Source: Choanephora cucurbitarum
Taxonomy: Eukaryota; Mucoromycota; Mucoromycetes; Mucorales; Choanephoraceae
Reading direction: 5' to 3'
Assembly (NCBI GenBank): GCA_025331435.1
Contig: JAIWNI010000117.1
Span: 1 to 64,000 of the forward strand
Length of the DNA stretch: 64,000 bases
Of the stretch, positions 45,165 to 57,382 are shown piece by piece (the stretch's first letter is position 1; each line of letters starts with the position of its first letter). The position numbers and the translations under genes were made by a program. The notes below the pieces were generated by a model, which saw only the letters and a program-made list of their open reading frames with translations, did not search any database and was not told the DNA's origin.

Positions 45165-45866
45165 ATGGTATTTCATCGACTCAAGTCCAACCCTTACACT
45201 GCTTCCCTTTTGAGAGCGCTACCTTGGCTTCCGGCTGCTGTCTTTTTCGTTGATCATGGTTACAGCTATGCAGTCATCAGTGGTCGATCGATGCAGGTAC
45301 TTTGACTTGAATGTTTTTTCTTATTCCAACCAAGTTAATGATGGCATAAAGCCTACTTTCAATCCAGATTCCAACATGTTGTCTAGAGACGTTGTCTTGT
45401 TGAACAAACGATCAGCGAACAAGTATAATTATGAACGTGGACAAGTAGTGACACTCAAGTAAGTCTCTATTCTTTTTTTTTTCTTAACAAGTCATGCTGA
45501 ATAACCGTCTATAAAGATCACCTATTGATCCCAAATGCATCATCACAAAACGTATTATGGCTTTACCTGGAGATACGATTGTGCCCTTACGAAACAAGAA
45601 TGAAGTTGTTCGGGTTCCTGAAGGACATGTTTGGATAGAAGGCGATGAAGCATTTCATTCAAGAGACAGTAATTCATTTGGCACAGTAAGTGAGAAAGCT
45701 GTTGTCTTTTGTAAATCAATAACTCATCCATCTCAAGGTACCCATTAATTTGATTGAAGCAAAAGTAACTCGTATTCTATGGCCTCTTTCTCGATTTGGT
45801 CCTGTAGAAGTGAAGCCTGTTAATCCGGATAGAGTCAAGACAAATGTATTCAGAGCGCAACATTAA
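45165..45866 (+). CDS. IMP2: Mitochondrial inner membrane protease subunit 2 (Imp2)
   Basis: This signal peptidase of the S26 family removes sorting signals from proteins that reach the intermembrane space. Four exons (45165-45296, 45352-45458, 45517-45685, 45738-45866) give 178 residues, typical for Imp2. An N-terminal hydrophobic helix (LLRALPWLPAAVFFVDHGYS) is followed by the catalytic Ser in SGRSMQPTFNPD, the box SRDVVLLNKRS, the catalytic Lys in IITKRIMALPGD, and GHVWIEGDEAFHSRDSNSFG. The third box and the spacing to the Lys favour Imp2 over Imp1. Its stop lies only 24 bp from the stop of the convergent gene at 45891. Confidence 0.93.
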
Positions 45867-45890
45867 GTGTTTTATTTTTATTAGATACAA

Positions 45891-48800
45891 TTAGATAGAT
45901 TTTGTACCAAAACCATAATAAGATGTATAGCGTTGAGGAAGCGATTCATACATTAATGGTTTCTCTTGCTTGAGATAATCGCGTTTTTGAGTTTGAAGGT
46001 TCTGTTGAGAATCCAAACGGAAAGGATTGAAAATAGCTTTTAACAGAAAGAGAGTGAATAAAAAAAAAGAAAAAAATACGAGATTTTATCTTTCCTTACC
46101 TCCTTTTCGAATGACTGGATGGACTCGAAACATGCATTTTCTCAACATTGATTTACATTCTTTGATTTCTTCTAGTGTCATGATACTCTGAGAACGCAGA
46201 AGGTATCGGCCTAATAACACAGCTGCTTCAGGCATATGGTGCTGTTGACAGTATTGCATCATAAACAATTTGGGTTGTGGCTCGTTCTGTTGCCAACAAT
46301 AATCACCCATCTTTTCAATCTTGTCAGTAGAGAGAACATCAATATCGATTTCAGAAGTATCAAAGCATCCTTGAATGATACTATGGATCAGTTGAGCTCG
46401 ACGGTCTTCATCAGACATTGTATTGACAGCCACAAAGGGTTCTTCCACACTATGCGAGGAGGCGGGTGAGGCAGAGGCTGTGGTATCGGTAAAGGTAGCA
46501 ATGGGCGTATCCACTGAAAGAGCAGGTGTGCCATCTCGCCCATGCTGATGTGGTTCATTCAGGGCTATCAGTGATCGCAAGAGGAGATCGGCATGGGTCA
46601 AGGGTGGTTGAGGTGGTATATCTGGAGTAGGTGCTAATCGAAGAAGATCTTGTTTGGAAACTGGTATATAATCTATCTTGGATTCAACAGGTGGAGATGT
46701 GGTCTTGGGTTCGGATGGTTTTGGTTCATCGTCTAGTTGACCGCCATAGACAAAAGGCTTCTGTTCTAGATTTCTTAGTTTCTTCTCCATTAACGCATCC
46801 ATGTCTTCGCTACTTTGAACCGTGTGCTGTTGTTTATCCTCTATTAAGGCTACTGTAGGAGAGAGTTGGTCTTCCTCCACAGGCACCTCCACGTTATTCT
46901 CTTGTTCTTCGTAATCTTCTTCTGTAATCACAAGCTCTTGCCGTGCTTCTTCTGGTTCACTTTCATCCAAACTACCATCATCATCTCCTCCAGCAACACC
47001 ATCGCTATCAAAATCTTGTACGTCATATCCTTCTTCGGCAATATTTCCTTCATCCATATGATGAATCTCGTCTTCTTCATCACTACTCAAGATGACATGA
47101 CTTTCTTCCTCTTCATTCTGATCCAAGCCTCTTTCGTACATGAGAGTATCGTTATCGTTGTCATAGGCAAACGTATCATACTCATCATACAATGGTTCTG
47201 ACCCTTCTTCATTACCAGAATAGGTTGTTTCAAAAGGAGTGGCATCATCTTCATACTTGTCAGCAATTGGTGACTGAGGGTCAATGGAGTCAGACGCCAA
47301 TAAAGGTGAAGGTACTTGATCTTGCAAAGTATCAGATTGATTATCTGCTTGCAGAAATATATCCTCAAGCGGGGTTTCTACTGATGAGGATACATTCTGA
47401 TGCTGAGCTTCTGATGTTGAGGGTGCATCAGCAGCTTGAGATTCTGATAGTGGTGATTCTGGTTGTACATCTGAGGGCATATCGCTAGCGCTCAATTCTC
47501 CTTCTAAGGACACACCGTTGGGATGAGCGTCTGTGGTCAAAGACACATCTTCAATTTGGATCTCAGCTTCAGAAGCAATCTCATCAGGCTTGCTCTCTTC
47601 CTCTACTTGCTCTTCAAGTGGCTCTTCAAGTGGCTCTTCAATTGGTTCTTCTACTTGCTCCTCAATTGGTTCTTCCACTTGTTCCTCAAATGGCTCTTCA
47701 GCTTGTTCTTCAGCTTGTTCTTCAGCTTGTTCTTCAGCTTGTTCTTCAGCTTGTTCTTCAGCTTGTTCTTCAGCTTGTTCTTCAGCTTGTTCTTCAATTA
47801 ATTCTTCAATTGGTTCTTCAATTTGTTCCTCCATGTAATCTTCATTTCCGTCTTCTACTTGATCTTCAAGTGGCTCCTCCATATAATTTTCGTTTCTGTC
47901 TTCAGCTTGTTCTTCTAGTTGTTTTTCGACTTGTTCCTCAAATGGCTCTTCAATTGGATTTTCAATTTGCTCCTCCATATAAGATTCTTCTCCGTCTTCA
48001 GCTTGCTCTTCTAGTTGCTCTTCAACTTGCTGTTCTAGTTGCTTCTCAACTTGTTCCTCCACATGGTCTTCAACCTGCTCTTCAACCTGCTCCTCCATTT
48101 GCTCTTCAACTTGCTCCTCCGCATAGACTTCTTTTCTGTCTTCAACTTGCTCTTCCATTTGTTCATCCACCGACTCTTCTATGACCGTCTCTATGACTGT
48201 CTCTACTACTGTTTCTATCACTGTTTCTTCTTGTTCTGAAGATAAATCATCAGACTGTTCAGAAAGAATCTCATCCGACGCTTCTGCCACACCATCCAAC
48301 TGAGCTCCTTCAGTGACTGACTCCATATGATCATCGTGCGTCTGTGAAGCCGCAACCTTCTCATCAGTCAAGCATCTCACGGCATCCGAACCTGCCAAAG
48401 ACGGTGTCTCCAAAGGCACCTCGTCCACCAACACCGGCTCTTGACTGGAATCCTTTTGTTTAGACGCCGAAGAAGTCACCTTGCCTTGATCCTGCAACCT
48501 GATCTCTGATTCAATAATGACCCTACTGTTATCATAAGGTATTTTCTGTCGTTTGAATGTGGGTTCAGGTAAGCTATGTTTGCGCTTGGATCGCGTCACT
48601 CGATGGTTTTGTTGTGGCATACCATCCCCATGCGCCTTGAGGACAAGATCTGCTATCTTCTGAGGCATGCGTAACAGATAGCCTGCAGGGTCCAGCTGAA
48701 GTAAAGAGAGGGTAGTTGGGTGCATCATCCGTTGAATGCATGTCTGTGGATCGGTCGAGAGCAAGAGGAGTTCAGCCGTTCGAACAGGCGTGACTTCCCA

Positions 48801-50037
48801 GACGTTCAGGTCCAATTGGTGATCGGGTGTCTGGGTGATGATGGCCAGCTGGAGTTCTTCGTCATCCACTGTGGTCGTGGCAGGGATGAGTTTGGTGTCG
48901 ATGATCTGAGTCGAGGCTGGGTTGATGATTTTGCGTTGTTTGGTGGTAGAGTCACCTCGGGTCTCGACGATTTTGATATAGGGTTGAGCGTAGTGGTATT
49001 TCTTGTGCTTGGGTGGTTTTTCTTGTGCGAGTACGATGGTCATCAACAGACTGTTATAAGAACGAGCACATGAAAGTTGCGTAATAGGGTCTATTGTATG
49101 TTAATGACAACATGATGGTGACTTACAACCTTTACTTACATCCGGGGAATTCAACAAAATCAGAAATATCAATCGGACCTCGTAAGCGAGAGGCTTTATA
49201 GGAATACACGTTGACTCGAACACGATAGATCAAGATGGCACCTAGACTGTAGCCCAGAAGGATTTGAAGATCACTGTGGCCCATTCGTTTATCTTCTTTA
49301 TCGGGTGGTAAGATACAGATGGCAGTGACATGACCTAATTCTTTAGGATTGTTTTCATCTGGCTTAAATGGTTCTGTAAGCTAATTAAAGTGTAAGTAAA
49401 CTACTTTATCATGCAATAGCCTTAGGGTACTTTACCTCTACATGAATACGAGGTCCATAGAGACTAAGCAAAATGAGAGTAGTGCCATTCTGTTTTGTTC
49501 CAATGACCATGACAAATGAGGATTTTCTGACATCATAGAAACCTTGTCTATCTTTAAATGTCTAGTTTCATGAGCAAGAGTCATCAAGATGAATACACCA
49601 ATGCTTACCACATCAAATGGAGCCTCTGTGATACTGACGGCTGTAATATCACCCTGAGGTGCTTTTTTAGAGTCAATATCGATCATCTTTTTCGTGTCCA
49701 TATGATACCAAACAATATGATTGGCCTTGTCTGCATCGCTTGCAATAATCACAAGAATAGGTGAATCACTTTCTCGGCAATAAAGTACAGTCTGTATCTT
49801 TTCAACCTAAACAAAAGGGTATGAATGATCACTTCTTATCTATTGTTTCTATTTTACTTTTTTGCTGGTTCGCTTGTTGATATCAGTCAAAGTCAATTGG
49901 TTTACTGTTTCTTTATAGTCAAAAGGATCGCGATAGACATATTCAACAATATCTTGGTTATAATGAAATAAGACGCCGGGATCTAAATCGAAATTTATCT
50001 TTGTTCCCTTGACAAACAACTGTCGGTATTCAGTCAT
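45891..50037 (-). CDS. Large protein with beta-propeller-like N-terminus and Glu-rich repeat region
   Basis: I do not recognise the family. The start is the ATG at 50037 (MTEYRQLFVKGTK); four exons to about 49142 join a very long exon (about 49103-46100) through a GTAAGT donor and a CAATAG acceptor that restores frame, then a last exon 46036-45891. The total is close to 1,290 residues. Residues 1 to about 400 have alternating strands with propeller-like turns (LLGYSLGAILIYRVRVN, LSLYGPRIHV). A basic nuclear-signal-like stretch follows (TRSKRKHSLPEP, FKRQK). The centre is an acidic repeat region of EEQVEEQMEEQ type, including eight perfect EEQA units at 47701-47796. A Ser/Asp/Glu-rich linker leads to a helical C-terminus with conserved-looking segments (GDYCWQQNEPQPKLFMMQYC, PEAAVLLGRYLLRSQ). 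A nuclear scaffold protein is a guess. Confidence 0.7.
47701..47796 (-). repeat. Eight perfect 12-bp tandem repeats coding Glu-Glu-Gln-Ala
   Basis: The unit gcttgttcttca is repeated eight times without change. It lies inside a longer imperfect array (about 47590-48180) whose units differ by third-base and Ala/Val/Leu/Met/Ile exchanges. Perfect identity over 96 bp points to recent slippage. Confidence 0.85.
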
Positions 50038-50214
50038 GGTGAGATGAAGTGTATAGAAAATAAAAAAAAAATAAAAAAATAAAATGAAATCAACTCAAGT
50101 CAAGACATTCGGAGTTTCAATTGATGACTGGGTTCATTGCATTGACCAATAAAGATAAAGAAGAAGAAAGGTATCCATGATTTATTTACATAATAATTCT
50201 AACATTAAAGGTTA

Positions 50215-51037
50215 TCAAACAAGCACTAACTGAAGTGGACTTGGACGAGGCATGAATCGATCCGTTCGTTTAGGCAAGACACGACGAGGTCTTAATGGAC
50301 CCACAATCTTCTGAGAACGCATCATGTTCACTTCAGCAACAATCATCCTCAAATAGGCTGTGTTGGATCGAATGTCACGGTCATGGCAGAGAGGCTTAGG
50401 CTCTACTGCTTTTTCAGGTGCTTGTGGTTTCTGTAGTCTCTTTGAGGGCTTAGAGAGGGTCTCTACCAAGGTCCATTCTCTATTGGTTGTTTCCATCCAA
50501 TACTGTTCTTCTGTAGGCGGTGCTTCAAAGATACGAAATGTCTCGAGTGGTACATTGATCAGTTCAGAAGAATGACTCTGTTGGGTCTGAACATAATGAT
50601 CACATAATATATCAGAAAGAGCATGTGTGCTATTGCCAGTCTCTTCTGATTCCATACTCAGACTGCTTTCTGAACTAGAACTACTGTAACTACTGGAGGC
50701 ATCATGATCCTGTGCATTGTAGTCGATGGGGCTACTGACGGCAATCACGTCAAATGGTGATGTTTGTGTTTGTGTGGGTGTGACACAAGGCATGAATCCG
50801 ACAGGTCCATTCTCTGCTTTACAGTCAGAAAAGAGACGACTGAAAAAAGAAAAGATGGAATCTGTGTCTGTAGGCAAAAAGAAAGGATAAGGTGATAACT
50901 AAAACAATAACTCATAAGTTTGAAGGAAATAAGAACATGGTGTTATTTACCACAGAAGCAGGTGGCTTAGTTTTTTTATTTGTTCTCTTTGGAATGCCAT
51001 AAGGTAATGACCATTGTTTCTTTTGTAAAGTAACCAT
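50215..51037 (-). CDS. Hypothetical Ser-rich protein
   Basis: Two exons: 51037-50951 encodes MVTLQKKQWSLPYGIPKR and a basic tail to PPASV; the second starts LSPYPFFLPTDTDSIFS after a TTTTAG acceptor and ends at 50215. The product is about 255 residues. It has a Ser run (SSSYSSSSSESSLS), a central acidic part (FRIFEAPPTEEQYWMETTN) and a basic C-terminus (LRPRRVLPKRTDRFMPRPSP). No domain, signal peptide or membrane helix is evident. Composition suggests a disordered regulatory protein. It stands head-to-tail behind the gene at 45891-50037, with its 3' end 178 bp from that gene's start. Confidence 0.6.
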
Positions 51038-52042
51038 TAGAAGAAAAAAAAGAGAATTTAATTAATTATTTATTATTTTCAAATGAACACTCTATTTATA
51101 GGAGTTTTGAATTCAGGAGAGTTATAAAAAAAAAGGGAGTATGAATCACATGAGATAAGGCTCTAAATTACAATGTGAAAAAGAAGCATTCAAAAATGTT
51201 CATTCGGTTACATATGACCCATTCTTTCCCTTTTTTGATAAAATAAAGGGGGGAAACCTCTTTTCTATTTCACCTCCCCCTTATCTTGTCACTATTGTTT
51301 CCGAACATGAAAGGTTACATAATTGTCATTCATTTTTAGTAAAAATAATCAAATACAGCACCAATTGCTTAAATTGTTACTCTTCTTTGTTCATGTGAGA
51401 CCGAAACCCGTGTTGTATATAAAAAAAAATAACTCGGCGACCTATCAAATAGGGTACATTAGTTTATCCAATCAACGGTACCTAAATACTTAAATTTGGA
51501 AAAAAAAAAAGGAGTAGAGGTATCTTATCCAAGTATACATAATAGAGGGCTTTTTTATTTGAATTGTATCATTTAAAGCTTAAATCCCCCCCACACACGT
51601 GGACTACACTAAAACCCATTTTGTCAAGATAACGCTCTTAATCAAGTAAGTTTTTCTTTATGTGATACAATAAAGATGGTTGCATAAATTATAAAGGTAG
51701 AACAAGATAGAATTTCAAACCTATCTTTTCTACTATATATAGAATGAATCTAAAAGGAAAGTAATTTTCTATCTGTTGAGAATGACATAAGCATTTCTAT
51801 AGTATGTAAAAAGACGCGTTTATTTAAAATAGTTTCCCCCCCTTTTTTACAATTAAATCCTGCAATTTGAAGCCGATATAAAATTGAGTTACCAAAGCCA
51901 AATTTTTTTATCCGAACTTATCCTTTTTATTCTGACTCAGCCATTTATAAAAAAACAAATAAAAAGATCGTCAGAAGTTGACATAAGTGTCACCTTCAGG
52001 TATATTTCTCACGTTAACCAATAAAAAAAAAAGTGATTTATT
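51038..52042. other. Spacer between the hypothetical gene and LKR/SDH
   Basis: AT-rich spacer with A and C homopolymers and no supported gene, repeat or RNA. Confidence 0.6.
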
Positions 52043-55000
52043 CTACCATGTATGACTACCTGTGGCCTCTAATCGATTCAGACGATAAGGTTCTATTTTC
52101 TCAATAAATCGAATGCCTTTGTCTTCAAGTTGTTGAAGGATAGGCAAATAGACATGCGATTGAGTAGGTCTCTGGATACCCTTTTCAGGAATCTTGTTGT
52201 CTAATATCAAATCCACTGTCATGGCAGCAGGTAAACCAACTGTATCTGCCATGGCTGTATGTTTCTCTCCACCATATTGAACCAAGGTAGAAGTCCAGGT
52301 TTCCTTCTTACCAGAACGATGTTCAATACCAAATTCATGATGCATGGCCACCATATCCTTTTCACCTGGTTCATAGCGTAATTTTCTAGCCAATAAGGTA
52401 GAGAAATAGTCTAAGGCAGTGGTCCCATTCAATGCTCTCACTTGACCATCATCATTCGACAGTAGGTAATCAATGGCAGACCAGGTTCTTTCTGTCATGG
52501 TATGATCCTTGGATAAACCTAATTTGTGGATCATCTGCTGATATCTCTCTTGATTGGATAAAGAATCTGTCTTGCCTGTCAATACATAATCGACATAATT
52601 AGCCTAAAAGTCATTTGTTGTTAGTCTACATCTATCTATCCTTTTTTTTATTTTATTTTACCCAAGATGGACATCTGTATTGAATAGGCTGTGTTTGTTC
52701 CAAAAAGCCTAATTGACGGAAAGCATACAGTAGATCAGAATAACCCTAACATAAGAAAAAAAGTTAACTATAGAAACACTATCTCATTTTGTCTCTCTTA
52801 CTTGGTATCTTAAGGTACCACGGAACATGGTATCCAGTTCATTCAAGGATCCAAGACCATAGATATCAGCATAACCCAATGAATTTCGATTGGCCAATCC
52901 TTCAAACACAAATCCAGCATAAGGTGTCTGTACAATAGGGAAATGATGTTTCAATAGATTGTCTCCAGTAATGGCATGTTCCTAAAATTATTTTTTTGTA
53001 AGTATACAAGTATAAGTATAAGAGTGATTTAAAAGCTTACCTTGCCATGATGCCAATAGAGAGCATCATTACCACTGGCTGTCAAGACACCTCGAGGTGA
53101 CCAACTGAATTTATAACCCAAAGGTACATTGGATGCCTCAGGAGCAGGTAAACCACCACACCAAGACACAAAGGAGCGAATCTAATATCATGAATCACCC
53201 TGTCTATTTCTAAATAAGGCAACTTACTTTGGCACCTTCCTGTCTGGCTTCATCCATGATTTTCATAGCAGACATATGATCAATACCGGGATCCAAGCCG
53301 ACTTCATTCATCACCAGGATACCAGCCTTTTGTGCTGCACTATCCAGGGCCTGCATCTCAGGTGACACATAACTGGCTGTGACCATATCCTTACCGTGTT
53401 CAATACACACCTTGGCTACCTGAGGATGGAAGAAGGCAGGTACAAGACTGTTGTGACTTTTATCAGTCACTAGAGTGTCTGATGTAATCTACACTTACCT
53501 TACAACCACATCTGCCTTACTGACCAATCGATCTAACTCAGATAGTTGAGAGAGATCCAAAGGCACCACAGAGGCATTTGTATAACCTGCCACCAATGCC
53601 TTGGCTTCTTCTACCACATTACTAGCTAAATAAATAAAGGTAAGTGATACATAGCCATAGGCACATAAGTGTACTTACCAACCACAAGATGAGTATCGTT
53701 ACGTCGAGCCAAATGTTCCACCAAGGGACCTGCTACCATCCCAGAACCCAACAGTAAGACCGTCTTCTTTCCATTTTTAGTAATTTTTGAAGAAGAAGGC
53801 AAGCATGCCCTCAAGCCTTGATGGGCCTCGCTTAACCTTCCCTTGTCTGTGATAGCTGCGTTACGCAAGAGAGGCGATAGTGTTTCTAGTGGCGCATCAG
53901 CTGATTGGTGCACCATGTCTTTGATAAAGGGGTAAAGTGCATCACTAAAGAACTGACTGCTTTCCACAGGCAATTCGGCCGGTAAGATATCGATGCCCAT
54001 CACTTGAATGCCTTTCCCTTCCGCACTAACATGGCTTAAATGAATCGATTGCAAATGAGATCTCTAGATGGAACTTACTCGGTATGTTCTTTATTCTGAA
54101 TGGCATCATAATAAAAGAAGCCTTGGTCAACAGGTGTACTATGGGATAGACATTCAAATGCACCCTAATCCACTGTAAGCATCATTTTGTTATTTATTTT
54201 TCTCACTTACTTTGATGTCACACACAATATCGGCCAATGTCATCATTTTGCCTTTTTTGATCAAGCCTTTTTCCTTTTGTTGTTCAATTTCTTTTAACTG
54301 TTGATTTGTCAATAAGCGTGGGTATCTGTTGTCCCAATAGGCCCCTGTGACCACACAATTGACATAGGGTGCAATCTATAGTGTATCAGTCATTTGTAAG
54401 CCAATCAGATCATTGCTAACTTACAGAGTGGTGGAAATGAGAGCGGTATTGATCTGGATGAGCAATATAATCTTCATAACTCACTTGACCACCTTTGATA
54501 TGTTCAATATAATCCTTGATATCCAGTTGAGTAGCATAGAGTTTATTGAGTTTAGGATCTATAAAAGAGAGATTGAGATAAGAGATATTGACTGTGCATT
54601 GAATTGCCTTACTGGTATCATTTACTAATGTCTTTAGATCTTCAGGAGCAACAAATTCATGAGGAAGTTCTTTCATCATTTCCATAGCACCCTATATTAT
54701 AGTTCAGTTTATCGATCCATTCTTGTCTTAACAAATACTTACCTGAGCTACATTGCCAGCACCTGTAAAGGCATAGACAAGAGGACCAAAATCTTTAGGT
54801 GTGCCTGTTTCAGATATCATATCACCCATACGACGTAAAGCTAATTTGGCTTCATCCAATGTAGGATAGGCATGGGCCATGGAAGTATACTATAGAACAC
54901 ACATCAATGATCCTTTCCATCTTTTTTTTTTTGGTTTTCTTACCATAAAAGGTGTACTATAACCCAATCCCAAGAAACGATGACCCATACCATGAAATGC

Positions 55001-55665
55001 ATCCAACATACCTTTCATTTACATGAGTCCAATAGTAGATATTGATTCAAACAAACAAACTTACCTGCATTACCAGCAAATTTACCAAAGGCCACCAATC
55101 GTTTACCTGTCTCATCCTTCATGAGTTCATAATCTAATAACCGAATGTTCTGTCACAAAGAGCGTGTTAATTTCCCACGATTAGGGGTGAGAAAAAATAA
55201 TTAAAGCAAACCTTATCCAGAATGGCTTGAAGCATTGGCATGTTGGTCTGATTGCCTTTATGGGTATGTGAAAAGAAGAGATAGGTCTTGTTGTCAAGTA
55301 AGGCAGATTCAGGTACTTCTTTAATACCCAAGATGATATCTGCCTTGGAAAGATCGTCTGTCAAAATAGCACCTGCCTAACGACAAAAAAAATAAGTTTC
55401 CCCCCCCCTTATCTAATCTTTATTCTCATCTTACCTCTTGATAAGATGCATCTGTAAAGATACGTTTGGTACTTGGCTGTACATACACTTGTGTGCCTGT
55501 CTCTTTGATCAATTGTTGAACGGCATTGGGTGTCAAGGCAGATCGACGTTCCCATCGACTTTTATCTTCTCGACGGATACCAATGGTACTGCTGGCATAC
55601 CATCGTTGAGTGGCTTGATAATAAGGTTGCCTAGAAACTGATTTACTGATAAATGAAGATAACAT
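52043..55665 (-). CDS. Bifunctional lysine-ketoglutarate reductase / saccharopine dehydrogenase (AASS-type)
   Basis: This enzyme would degrade lysine through saccharopine to aminoadipate semialdehyde and glutamate in mitochondria. The gene has about 16 exons on the minus strand, with about 950 residues. Residues 1-26 ([13 protein letters not shown] and on, Arg/Ser-rich, no acid) look like a mitochondrial presequence. The LKR half has the alanine-dehydrogenase-type start [61 protein letters not shown] and [19 protein letters not shown]. The SDH half starts with [20 protein letters not shown], then [39 protein letters not shown] and [14 protein letters not shown]. Order and spacing match animal and plant AASS/LKR-SDH. 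In ascomycete yeasts these activities are separate Lys1 and Lys9 used for lysine synthesis, so a fused form is noteworthy. It shares a divergent promoter with the FYR gene. Confidence 0.9.
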
Positions 55666-56030
55666 GTCAATTTAAAAAAAAAAAAAGAAAAAAGACACGT
55701 TAGGCAGTTGATTCTTTTTATCCATTTTTTTTTATCCAAAAAAAGAAAAAACCTGTCGTATGACTTTTCCCTTTTAAAAATAAACAAGTGATTGTATACA
55801 CACATATCACATTGAAAGAATTCTGTTGATGATCTATGTTATTTGATTTTTGAGATGAAATAGGCTCTGATCATTACTTTTTTGACAGACAGTTGTATAG
55901 CTAAATTAGGATGGCGTGTTTCTAAGGAAAATGAGAATATAAATGAGAGTTTCAGTCAAAGTAAATCATGAAATGGTCGCGTACTTTCAAACTCAACATA
56001 AACACGCTCTTATTTTGCATGAAATGGACA

Positions 56031-56060
56031 GTTGCTGAGATTTAAAAAAATCGCAGCAAC
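56031..56060. promoter_or_regulatory. Near-perfect 13-bp palindrome in the LKR/SDH-FYR divergent promoter
   Basis: GTTGCTGAGATTT (56031-56043) pairs with AAATCGCAGCAAC (56048-56060), with one mismatch in 13 and a four-A spacer. The outer halves GTTGC and GCAAC are the same as X-box half-sites. It lies 146 bp before the FYR-gene start and 366 bp from the LKR/SDH start. Protein binding is inferred only. Confidence 0.45.
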
Positions 56061-56069
56061 AGATCATGG

Positions 56070-56083
56070 ATTGCCATAGCAAC
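56070..56083 (-). promoter_or_regulatory. X-box-like RFX site
   Basis: On the minus strand it reads GTTGCTATGGCAAT, one base from the symmetrical X-box GTTGCCATGGCAAC pattern (GTNRCC/T-N-RGYAAC). Fungal RFX proteins such as yeast Crt1/Rfx1 bind this motif. It lies ten bases after the 56031-56060 palindrome. Confidence 0.45.
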
Positions 56084-56130
56084 CTATATATATCATGCCA
56101 TCACCAACAGAGTAAACAAGGTAGATAAGT

Positions 56131-56138
56131 CGACGTCA
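56131..56138. promoter_or_regulatory. CRE-like bZIP site
   Basis: CGACGTCA matches the CRE palindrome TGACGTCA at seven of eight positions. It stands 68-75 bp before the FYR-gene ATG. Short motif, so chance occurrence is quite possible. Confidence 0.3.
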
Positions 56139-56205
56139 CTTGTTGATCAAACATAAAATAAAGTCAAGGCTTGTTCTTTTTTTTTCTTTCTTTCTTTCAC
56201 TCAAT

Positions 56206-57298
56206 ATGTTGAACAGAAAACAAAAAAGAGCCAATCATCAAGACGAAGTCCAACAGTTAAAACAAGTAAGTTTTCCCTTCTTATTTACACTTGACAAGGC
56301 ACTGATCTCTTTTTCAGGACAATCAAAGACTACGCAAAGAACTTAAACAAGCCAAATTAAAGTTGATTCTGATGTCAAAAGAAAAAGAGTAAGTCAATTC
56401 AATAGAGAGAGAATAAGACAACTCATTTTTTTTACATCTAAAGTGTGTTGATGGATAAAGTCTTGATGTTGACCAAAGACACTCCACCACCACCATCATT
56501 TAGCAATCTTCAGCCTATTGATCTACCCAAAACACCCTGTGCCCTTAAAGACTGTATACCCTATCTCTTACCTTGTAAGATAGGTATCTTCACTATCTAC
56601 TCATTAGGAAAGATCAATCCAAACTATCATTCTGCCCTTACTATCTATCCAGTAGGCTATAAAGTGAGCAGGTAAAATTTTATGCTTATTTATTATATAC
56701 TTGTCAACTAACGCATTTAACTTCTAGATCGTATTATAGTATGGCCAATCCTTTTATTGACACTACCTATACCTGTACAATTGAAGAAAATGGTGCCACA
56801 GGTCCTCTGGTAAGTACACTAGGATAAATACTTGTCAACTACTGACTTTGTTATCTCTAGTTTGAAATTGTTGCAGAGGATTGTCCTAATAAGCCTATCA
56901 TTGGTAGTTCAGCTAATGAAGTGTGGCGATGGGTGATTTACTATAGTCATCTTATTCGAAAAGAACCGATTCCCATTCAAGGTAATTTAAGATGGAATAA
57001 GGATAGCCATCCACTCATCTCTTTTTCTGTAGTCAATGGATCTGAATTCTATGGTCTGACACATCCTACTATTATGCAAATGATTCAAGGTTTACCTTAT
57101 GCCAATCAATGTCAAGATTACTTATGGCAACCCTCTGATCAAGATAAGCCTTATGCCTTCTGTTCTCCTCCTCCCTTGCCTGGTCCATTCTCTTTCCCAC
57201 CTAAACCAGAACCTGTCTATCCTGTCGAAGGTACAAAAGAACTCTTTCCTATTCATTCAGATGTGAGTTATCCTTCTCTCTTGCTTCATCCCTTTTAA
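56206..57298 (+). CDS. FY-rich (FYRN/FYRC) domain nuclear protein
   Basis: Five or more short exons start at the ATG at 56206 (MLNRKQKRANHQ). The first 45 residues are a basic, heptad-like coiled coil (VQQLKQDNQRLRKELKQAKL). The FYRN domain follows, visible as KIGIFTIYSLGKI, HSALTIYPVGYKVSRSYYS and NPFIDTTYTCTI. FYRC includes PLFEIVAED, SANEVWRWVIYYS and SEFYGLTHPTIMQMIQGLP. The tail is Pro-rich. FYR domains occur in MLL/Trithorax and in small proteins such as animal TBRG1. Here there is no SET, JmjC or PHD domain, so a TBRG1-like chromatin or transcription partner is the closest reading. The C-terminus is uncertain: a GTGAGT near 57262 could be a donor for a last exon, otherwise the frame ends at 57298. 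Divergent from LKR/SDH. Confidence 0.8.
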
Positions 57299-57382
57299 AA
57301 AATAAATAAAATAAAAAAAATGTGACGTGTACTCTACTCTTTTTCTTTTTTTCTTTTTTTTTTTTTAATTGAAAAAGCTGTG

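Noticed and set aside
47523..48239. Several plus-strand frames rich in Leu, Phe or Ser opposite the Glu-rich region
   Set aside because: Shadows of the 12-bp tandem array on the other strand.
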